NCBI GenBank assembly: GCA_027297825.1 | Contig: JAPUHH010000149.1 | Location: 1 to 10,667 of the forward strand | Source of the DNA: Gammaproteobacteria bacterium | GTDB lineage: Bacteria; Pseudomonadota; Gammaproteobacteria; UBA4575 | Length of the DNA stretch: 10,667 nt | Direction: 5' to 3' | Shown here: positions 5,731 to 10,667 of the stretch, piece by piece | Layout of the letters: every line of letters begins with the position of its first letter | Position numbering within the stretch: position 1 is the stretch's first letter | Made by a program: the position numbers and the translations under genes | The notes under the pieces: model-generated | Seen by the model: the letters and a program-made list of their open reading frames with translations, nothing else | The model's database searches: none | Told to the model about the DNA's origin: nothing

Positions 5731-7824
5731 TTAGCCCGGTGGCTGAATGCTGGTTTTGTTTAATACGGTTCTAAATTCTTCAAAGTTCTCAATCGGCATA
5801 CCACAACGCCTCCCTTGACACACATAAGCCGTTACCCCTTCGTGACTAGAGTCTCTGAAGGTCTTTTCTGCCAATGCGCTGGGTAAATTTTCAGTATTAG
5901 TATCCACGGCAAACACTAAACGGTGTGGCGCATAACCAACTGTGCAGGCTTGTTGCCAGCGTGTAAGTGCATCGATTTGTCCGCGTAGAATAATTATTTG
6001 TGGTGAGAAGTGTTGTTCTTCGTAAGCGTTTAACATGCTCGCATGTCCCATGGGCGACTGGCTGATCACATGCCCGGCAACTTGTAGTACGTGCTCAGAA
6101 GCATCTAAGTATTTTGTTTCACCCAGTAAATAGCCCAAACGCGCTAAGGCTAATGCGGCAATGCCATTTCCAGAAGGGGTGGACTCATCGCTAAATGTTT
6201 TAGGCCGTTGAATAAGTTGTTCATGGTCGCTGGCGGTAAAGTAAAAACCTCCTGAATTTTTGTCTTCAAATTGTTCAAGCAGCACATCGGCAATCTCACA
6301 GGCCCAATTTAAATCTTCGGTGTGCCAGCGTGCTTGCAACATTTCCAATATGGCATCCAGCAAGAAGGCATAGTCATCCAAGTAAGCATCCAAATGCGCT
6401 TTACCGTCTTTATAGGTGGCAAATAGGCGCTGATTTTTCCACATAGTTTGACGCAGAAAGTTCAGGGCCCGCTCAGCCGATTCTATATAGGCATGCTGAT
6501 CAAGAATTCTACCTGCAATGGCCATGCCGCGGATCATTAAGGCATTCCAGCTGCTTAGAATTTTTTCATCGCGCCCTGGGCGAATGCGTTGTTCGCGCAA
6601 TGTAAATAACTTCTGTTTGGCATTATTGATTAAGCCATTAAATTTATTTGGGCTAATCGATTGAATTGCACATAATTGCTTTTCAGCGCTAAACGTATGT
6701 AGATGGTAACTTCCTTCAAAATTTGCATTGCGGTCGATGCCAAAATGCGGTGCAAAAGTCGCATACTCTTCTTTGCTAAGGGTTTGTTCTATTTGCTCGC
6801 GCGTCCAGATGTAGTAGGTGCCTTCTTTACCTTCCGAATCTGCATCTAAAGTGGAGTAATAGCCGCCTTCAGGAGATTGCATCTCGCGTATTAACCAGCT
6901 TGTAGTTCCTGCGCAGACATTTTTAAATTGCTCGGAATGGGTCAAGGCATAGGCTTGTGCATATAAGGCTAGCAATGGCCCATTGTCGTAGAGCATTTTT
7001 TCAAAGTGGGGGATCATCCAATAGTTATCGACAGAGTAACGACTGAACCCTCCACCTAGATGATCATAAATTCCACCTGCAGCCATTTTTTCTAAACTAA
7101 AAATCGCGGCATGCAAGGAGCGAGATTTTTCCATACCAGACAACTTTGCTTGCGCATAAAAACGTAACAGTCGTTCGATGTTAGTAGGGTGAGGAAATTT
7201 TGGCGCATTGCCAAAGCCACCATGCTTGGCATCAAAGGTTTGTTCTAAATGTTGGTTATAGCTATCGAAAATTTCTGGCGTTAAATCTACTTTTGCATAG
7301 TTGGGCTCATATATGTTTTGCAATGCGTTATGCATCGATTCATTTTGCGCGCCAATTTCTTCACGTCGATTTTGATAAAAATCTGCAATATTTTGTAGTA
7401 AATCTTTAAAGGCAGGGAGCCCGTGACGTTGTTCATTGGGGAAATAGGTGCCACCAAAAAAAGGCATTTGATCATCTGGGGTTAAGAACATGGTCAAAGG
7501 CCAGCCGCCTGTGCGCTGGGTAAGCAGATACTGTGAGGTTTGATATATTTTATCGAGATCAGGGCGTTCTTCGCGGTCAATTTTAATGTTAATAAATAAT
7601 TCATTCATTATTTTTGCGGTGGCATCGTCTTCAAAAGATTCATGCGCCATCACATGGCACCAATGACATGCCGAGTAGCCAATCGACAACAAGATGGCTT
7701 TGTTTTCGTTTTTTGCACGTTCTAGTGCTGCACTTCCCCACGGATACCATTCTACGGGGTTGTCCGCATGTTGGAGTAAGTACGGACTGGTTTGGTCGGC
7801 AAGATGATTTTTAGTTTGGCTCAT
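5731..7824 (-). CDS. DUF255/YyaL-family thioredoxin-fold protein with (alpha/alpha)6 barrel
   Basis: The product (697 residues from the ATG at 7824) belongs to the YyaL/SSP411 (spermatogenesis-associated protein 20-like) family. The N-terminal thioredoxin-like domain contains NPVEWYPW, GYSACHWCHVMAHESFED with the CHWC pair at Cys53 and Cys56, KIDREERPDLD, GGWPLTMFL and GGTYFP. The large C-terminal part resembles N-acylglucosamine epimerase/glycosidase-type (alpha/alpha)6 barrels and carries GGIYDHLGGGFSRYSVD and PHFEKMLYDN. Length is normal. No signal peptide is seen, so it is probably cytoplasmic. Biochemical function in bacteria is not established; a redox or sugar-related role is only suggested by the folds. 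The frame stays open to a TTG at 7851, but the ATG fits the family start (MSQTKNHLADQTSPYLLQH) better; neither has a good Shine-Dalgarno. It forms a two-gene unit with the acyltransferase downstream and diverges from lgt. Confidence 0.9.
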   Translation of the reverse strand: MSQTKNHLADQTSPYLLQHADNPVEWYPWGSAALERAKNENKAILLSIGYSACHWCHVMAHESFEDDATAKIMNELFINIKIDREERPDLDKIYQTSQYLLTQRTGGWPLTMFLTPDDQMPFFGGTYFPNEQRHGLPAFKDLLQNIADFYQNRREEIGAQNESMHNALQNIYEPNYAKVDLTPEIFDSYNQHLEQTFDAKHGGFGNAPKFPHPTNIERLLRFYAQAKLSGMEKSRSLHAAIFSLEKMAAGGIYDHLGGGFSRYSVDNYWMIPHFEKMLYDNGPLLALYAQAYALTHSEQFKNVCAGTTSWLIREMQSPEGGYYSTLDADSEGKEGTYYIWTREQIEQTLSKEEYATFAPHFGIDRNANFEGSYHLHTFSAEKQLCAIQSISPNKFNGLINNAKQKLFTLREQRIRPGRDEKILSSWNALMIRGMAIAGRILDQHAYIESAERALNFLRQTMWKNQRLFATYKDGKAHLDAYLDDYAFLLDAILEMLQARWHTEDLNWACEIADVLLEQFEDKNSGGFYFTASDHEQLIQRPKTFSDESTPSGNGIAALALARLGYLLGETKYLDASEHVLQVAGHVISQSPMGHASMLNAYEEQHFSPQIIILRGQIDALTRWQQACTVGYAPHRLVFAVDTNTENLPSALAEKTFRDSSHEGVTAYVCQGRRCGMPIENFEEFRTVLNKTSIQPPG

Positions 7825-7966
7825 GACTTGAGGTTTATAATTAGTTGGCAAATTTTGGTAAAGATAATATTGTGCTTACGCGCTTAAACTTGTTGTTTAA
7901 AGAGTGTTCATTATTTATACACAACTTCATGCAACTCCATAAGGCTAAGTTTAACCGGTATGCAGA

Positions 7967-7975
7967 TGGTATGAT
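7967..7975 (+). promoter_or_regulatory. Candidate extended -10 promoter for lgt-thyA
   Basis: TGGTATGAT matches an extended -10 box (TGn plus TATGAT), a type that can work without a good -35, and none is seen here. A start about 7 bases downstream would fall at 7981-7983, on the lgt ATG at 7982. No Shine-Dalgarno precedes lgt, so a leaderless transcript is possible. The same gap holds a 6-bp inverted repeat, TTAAAC/GTTTAA, at 7884-7900, nearer the divergent DUF255 gene. Confidence 0.4.
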
Positions 7976-7981
7976 GTAAGT

Positions 7982-8779
7982 ATGTTGACTTTTCCAGCAA
8001 TCGATCCAATCATCTTTTCTCTAGGGCCTCTTAAGTTGCGTTGGTACGGGCTCATGTATGCCATTGGATTTTTAGGGTTTTGGTGGTTCGGGCGCATCCA
8101 TGCCAAGCGAGCACATACGGTGGTGCAAGCTAGTGAAGTGGGCGACATTTTATTTTACGGAATGCTAGGCGTGATCATTGGCGGTCGAATTGGTTCGGTG
8201 CTATTTTATAACTTTTCTTATTTATTAGAAAACCCACTTTATTTATTTAAAATTTGGCAAGGTGGTATGAGTTTTCACGGTGGCTTGTTAGGGGTGGTTG
8301 TGGCTTTATGGGTTTATCAGCGTGCCAAGGGCTATGGTTTTTTGCGCCTCTGTGACTTTGTTGCTCCGATGGTGCCGATCGGACTGGGCGCGGGGCGCAT
8401 CGGTAATTTTATCAATGGTGAATTATGGGGCCGTGCAACGGATGTGCCCTGGGCGATGGTATTTCCTCAAGCCGACGAATTAGCCAGACACCCATCGCAG
8501 CTTTATCAAGCTTTTTTAGAAGGCTTCGTCATGTTTATGGCGTTGTGGATGTTTGCGAAAAAGTCGCGCCCTATCGGAGCGGTGGCGGGATTATTTGTGC
8601 TGCTGTATGGCGTGTTTAGATTTTTGGTGGAGTTTGTACGCCAGCCCGATGCGCAGCTTAATTTTATTGCCTACGATTGGTTAACCATGGGTCAATTACT
8701 TACAGTGCCGATGATAATTGTGGGTGGAGTAACGATGTGGCTTGCATACAAGCTGTTTGGTGTGCCTGAGGAAAGTTAA
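7982..8779 (+). CDS. lgt: Prolipoprotein diacylglyceryl transferase
   Basis: Lgt moves diacylglycerol from phosphatidylglycerol to the lipobox cysteine of prolipoproteins in the inner membrane, the first step of lipoprotein maturation. The 265-residue protein has about seven hydrophobic segments. Family landmarks are LRWYGLMYAIGF (with Tyr26), the GGMSFHGG segment with His99 (equivalent to E. coli His103), and the Lgt signature GRIGNFINGELWGR (138-151) with Arg139 matching the essential E. coli Arg143, followed later by HPSQLYQAFLEG and RFLVEFVRQPD. Both exported lipoprotein candidates in this window (the PCuAC protein and possibly the small tup-linked protein) would be substrates. thyA starts 3 bases after the lgt stop, so the two form an operon, as in E. 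coli. A promoter and possible leaderless start are described at 7967-7975. Confidence 0.97.
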   Translation: MLTFPAIDPIIFSLGPLKLRWYGLMYAIGFLGFWWFGRIHAKRAHTVVQASEVGDILFYGMLGVIIGGRIGSVLFYNFSYLLENPLYLFKIWQGGMSFHGGLLGVVVALWVYQRAKGYGFLRLCDFVAPMVPIGLGAGRIGNFINGELWGRATDVPWAMVFPQADELARHPSQLYQAFLEGFVMFMALWMFAKKSRPIGAVAGLFVLLYGVFRFLVEFVRQPDAQLNFIAYDWLTMGQLLTVPMIIVGGVTMWLAYKLFGVPEES

Positions 8780-8782
8780 GTC

Positions 8783-9577
8783 ATGCAGCAATATTTAGAA
8801 TTATTGCATCATGTAATGACACAGGGTGTAGAAAAAGAAGACCGTACCGGTACGGGTACAGTTTCGGTGTTTGGCTATCAAATGCGATTTGATTTAGCCA
8901 ACGGCTTTCCACTAATAACTACAAAAAAACTGCATCTAAAATCTATTATTCATGAATTGCTATGGTTTTTGCGTGGTGAAACTAATGTCGCGTACTTGCA
9001 AAAAAATGGCGTCAAGATTTGGGATGAATGGGCTGATGAGAATGGCGAGTTAGGTCCGGTGTATGGTTCGCAATGGCGCAGTTGGCAAACCCCGGATGGT
9101 AAATCTATCGATCAAATGTCACAGCTAGTAGAACAGTTACAGATAAATCCATTTTCACGGCGGCATATCGTCAGTGCATGGAATGTAGGGGAGTTAGACA
9201 ATATGGCTTTACCGCCTTGTCATGCTTTTTTTCAGTTTTATGTGGCGCAAAATCGTCTTTCTTGTCAGTTATATCAACGCAGCGCAGATGTCTTCTTAGG
9301 CGTGCCATTTAATATTGCTTCGTATGCATTATTATTAAAAATGCTAGCGCAGGTGACGGGCTATCAAGCAGGAGAGTTTGTACACACCTTTGGTGATGTG
9401 CATCTCTATAACAATCATGTTGAACAAGCACGCCAACAGCTTAGACGAACACCACATGTCCTACCCAACATGCATATTAATCCAAATGTAAAATCTATTT
9501 TTGGATTTACATATGAAGATTTCGAGTTACAAAACTATACCAGTCATGAACATATCTCTGCCCCAGTAGCAGTGTAG
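8783..9577 (+). CDS. thyA: Thymidylate synthase
   Basis: ThyA methylates dUMP to dTMP with 5,10-methylene-tetrahydrofolate, producing dihydrofolate. The 264-residue length and nearly every landmark match E. coli ThyA: Arg21 in DRTGTGT, FPLITTKK, IWDEWADENGELGPVYG, the Arg126-Arg127 pair in SRRHIVSAWNVGELD, catalytic Cys146 in LPPCHAFFQFYV, CQLYQRSADVFLGVPFN, HLYNNH, and the terminal APVAV, which resembles the C-terminal APVAI that closes over the active site. GAGGAAAG (8768-8775) inside the end of lgt is a good Shine-Dalgarno with correct spacing to the ATG. The folA gene that recycles its product lies 254 bases downstream on the same strand. No strong terminator is seen after the stop; only a 5-bp stem at 9592-9605. 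Confidence 0.98.
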   Translation: MQQYLELLHHVMTQGVEKEDRTGTGTVSVFGYQMRFDLANGFPLITTKKLHLKSIIHELLWFLRGETNVAYLQKNGVKIWDEWADENGELGPVYGSQWRSWQTPDGKSIDQMSQLVEQLQINPFSRRHIVSAWNVGELDNMALPPCHAFFQFYVAQNRLSCQLYQRSADVFLGVPFNIASYALLLKMLAQVTGYQAGEFVHTFGDVHLYNNHVEQARQQLRRTPHVLPNMHINPNVKSIFGFTYEDFELQNYTSHEHISAPVAV

Positions 9578-9690
9578 ATAATATTACCCGCATCTTGCAT
9601 AAGATCGCTTATTAAAGTTACAAATGATTGATTAAATAAATGGTATGCAAATATCTAAGAAACATAGCGTGTATTTAATACCCATTGTCC

Positions 9691-9802
9691 AGTTTTTGTC
9701 TGGATCTCGCTTTGCCTCGCTTGCTCTTCCCTCATGCCACAGCTACGGCTATGCTTTTCAGTCCAGAGCGGCGCCAGGAAAAGCGATCTCTTACCCAAAA
9801 CT
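9691..9802. repeat. Degenerate 112-bp palindromic element between thyA and folA
   Basis: The two halves are imperfect inverted copies. Complementary blocks occur in mirror order at nearly equal distances from the ends: AGTTTT/AAAACT (offset 0), CGCTTT/AAAGCG (17), CCT/AGG (24), GCTCT/AGAGC (32 and 33), and GCC/GGC near the centre. G+C is about 52%, clearly above the AT-rich flanks. This is the pattern of an old hairpin-forming dispersed repeat (REP/MITE-like). It lies in the gap 9578-9831, which otherwise holds AT-rich DNA with no recognisable gene. A 61-codon frame (9645-9830) crosses it, but its composition looks accidental. Whether the element is repeated elsewhere in the genome cannot be seen here. 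Confidence 0.55.
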
Positions 9803-9812
9803 CCAGGCTCTG

Positions 9813-9842
9813 ATGCAAATTGCGGGCTAATATGCAAATTGC
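9813..9842 (+). repeat. Duplicated folA start region (11-bp direct repeat)
   Basis: ATGCAAATTGC occurs at 9813-9823 and again at 9832-9842, where it is the true start of folA. The first copy opens a five-codon frame, MQIAG, whose TAA (9828-9830) ends one base before the folA ATG. A third, shorter match, TATGCAAAT, lies at 9644-9652, on the other side of the palindromic element. This could be a small tandem duplication or a remnant of the element's insertion. Confidence 0.6.
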
Positions 9843-10329
9843 AATCATCGTTGCGATGACCCCTCAAGGTCTTATTGGTAAAGATAATCAAATCCCCTGG
9901 CATCTACCCGCAGATTTGCAACGATTTAAAAGAATAACCATGGGGCATCCCATTGCAATGGGACGTAAAACTTTCGAGTCTCTTTCAGGTTTGCTGCCTG
10001 GACGCCAACATATTGTACTCACGCGCAATCAAAATTATGTTGCAAGAGGTTGTGATGTCGCTGCAAGTTGGGATCAAGTGAAAGGCTATACTATAGATGC
10101 AACTAAAGTGTTTGTTATTGGCGGCGCAGATATCTATAAATATGCTTTGTCGCATGCACAAGAACTGCATGTCACGATGGTGCACGCTGACCTAGAAGGT
10201 GAGATCTATTTTCCTGACTGGGATAAGTCTAAATGGCAAGTAGGTGAGCGAGAATTCCGTGCTAAAGATAATAAAAATGAATTTGATACTGAATATATTC
10301 AGTATCTTCGAAAGACTAATTTTGAATAA
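9832..10329 (+). CDS. folA: Dihydrofolate reductase
   Basis: FolA reduces dihydrofolate to tetrahydrofolate with NADPH and is the trimethoprim target. The 165-residue protein shows the DHFR landmarks: IAIIVAMTPQGLIG at the N-terminus, Trp23 in IPWHLPADL with the catalytic acid Asp28 (E. coli Asp27), Phe32, MGRKTFESL (43-51), LPGRQHIVLTR, the NADPH-binding IGGADIY (96-102), and FPDW near the C-terminal strands. I chose the ATG at 9832 because the product then begins directly with the first beta-strand; a TTG at 9820 would only add four residues. No strong Shine-Dalgarno is visible, only GCGGGC about 5 bases upstream. It follows thyA by 254 bases and converges on apaH, as in E. coli. Nothing suggests an acquired resistance-type enzyme; this is a normal chromosomal copy. 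Confidence 0.97.
   Translation: MQIAIIVAMTPQGLIGKDNQIPWHLPADLQRFKRITMGHPIAMGRKTFESLSGLLPGRQHIVLTRNQNYVARGCDVAASWDQVKGYTIDATKVFVIGGADIYKYALSHAQELHVTMVHADLEGEIYFPDWDKSKWQVGEREFRAKDNKNEFDTEYIQYLRKTNFE
10285..10306. repeat. 22-bp perfect palindrome within the 3' end of folA
   Basis: GATACTGAAT is followed without a spacer by its exact reverse complement ATTCAGTATC. It lies in codons for DTEYIQY near the FolA C-terminus. As RNA it would form a stem of about 9 bp with a tetraloop. On the minus strand, T-rich sequence (ATTTTTATT) appears about 7 bases after it, so it may contribute weakly to ending apaH transcripts; a protein-binding site is an alternative. It may also be a coincidence of coding sequence. 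Confidence 0.5.
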
Positions 10330-10363
10330 ATTTGAATGACTGTTTATGGCCAATATTGGACAT

Positions 10364-10667
10364 TTAATTGATCATTATACCTGGAATGGCAAGTTTGGCT
10401 TCACATTCAATTTGAAAAGTTTTTTGTTCGTTGTCGTCTATTTCTACCGCTGTTAAAGATCCCCCCCAAAGACATCCTGTATCCGTAGCGATGACATTGT
10501 GGTCATTAATGCGACCCAGTGTAGACCAGTGTCCAAAAACAATCGTGGTGTCTTGACTTTTACGTGAGTTAATTTCAAACCAAGGAATCATGTCAGGCGA
10601 TTGCGAGCCAGGAGGCCCTTTGTCACTGAGATTCATTACACCATGGCTATTGCAATAGCGCATACGT
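10364..10667 (-). CDS. apaH: Diadenosine tetraphosphatase, C-terminal part (runs off the window)
   Basis: About 100 C-terminal residues are present, and the frame stays open to the window edge. ApaH proteins have about 275 residues, so the metal-binding N-terminal phosphoesterase motifs lie outside. Recognisable parts are IPWFEINSRKS, the metal-ligand histidine region IVFGHWSTLGR and IATDTGCLWGGSLTAV, typical of the ApaH C-terminal half. The enzyme splits Ap4A symmetrically into two ADP. The Met at 10663 is internal, not the start. It converges on folA with 34 bases between the stops; that gap holds a 10-bp palindrome CCAATATTGG (10350-10359) but no standard terminator. Confidence 0.93.
   Translation of the reverse strand, partial: RMRYCNSHGVMNLSDKGPPGSQSPDMIPWFEINSRKSQDTTIVFGHWSTLGRINDHNVIATDTGCLWGGSLTAVEIDDNEQKTFQIECEAKLAIPGIMIN

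Noticed and set aside
7825..7851. Upstream TTG start adding nine residues to the DUF255 protein
   Set aside because: The added residues do not match the family's N-terminus and there is no Shine-Dalgarno; the ATG at 7824 gives the normal family start.
9592..9605. Hairpin ATCTT-GCAT-AAGAT after thyA as a terminator
   Set aside because: The stem is only 5 AT-rich bp and no T run follows directly.
9645..9830. 61-codon open frame between thyA and folA
   Set aside because: It runs through the palindromic element, has no family resemblance and no Shine-Dalgarno, and its composition changes at the element's borders. It is more likely a by-product of a GC-richer repeat than a gene.
10350..10359. 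CCAATATTGG palindrome between folA and apaH as a terminator
   Set aside because: The palindrome has no loop, would fold into only about 3 bp, and lacks a T run.

Overview
The window reads as chromosomal DNA of a moderately AT-rich gammaproteobacterium. The strongest pointer is the right-hand block lgt-thyA-folA facing apaH. In Escherichia coli lgt-thyA are adjacent and folA/apaH are convergent neighbours, and here these pairs are joined. Genus cannot be assigned from the sequence alone. The content is mostly housekeeping and accessory metabolism. I see no phage, insertion sequence with a transposase, CRISPR array, tRNA or rRNA, and no intergenic gap longer than about 255 bases.

Left part (1-3800, all minus strand): a stand-alone TfoX/Sxy N-terminal-domain protein; an intrinsic terminator; then an operon read right to left as tupB (TTG start), tupC (overlapping TAATG junction), tupA and an unrecognised small secreted or lipoprotein-like gene. 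This is a tungstate-type ABC importer in permease-ATPase-binding-protein order. A perfect 10-bp inverted repeat lies just upstream of tupB. To its right is a PCuAC-type periplasmic copper-chaperone lipoprotein with a complete H-X10-M-X21-H-X-M motif.

Middle (3900-7850): a plus-strand gcvH-like gene that appears inactivated, with a TGA at codon 8 and Asn where the lipoyl-lysine should be. Then tpx (plus, thiol peroxidase) converges on a minus-strand pair made of a DUF255/YyaL-type thioredoxin-fold protein and a PlsC-like acyltransferase. tpx and plsC share a strong, nearly perfect bidirectional terminator that overlaps the plsC stop codon.

Right part (7960-10667, mainly plus strand): lgt, thyA (3 bases after lgt, with a good Shine-Dalgarno), a 254-base gap holding a degenerate 112-bp palindromic element, folA, and the C-terminal part of apaH on the minus strand running off the window. 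ThyA and FolA form one metabolic unit: ThyA turns methylene-tetrahydrofolate into dihydrofolate and FolA regenerates tetrahydrofolate.

The items most worth a second look are the doubly damaged gcvH paralog, the palindromic element and duplicated start region in front of folA, and the inverted repeat and extra secreted gene attached to the tup operon. I did not find convincing evidence of an undescribed multi-gene system.
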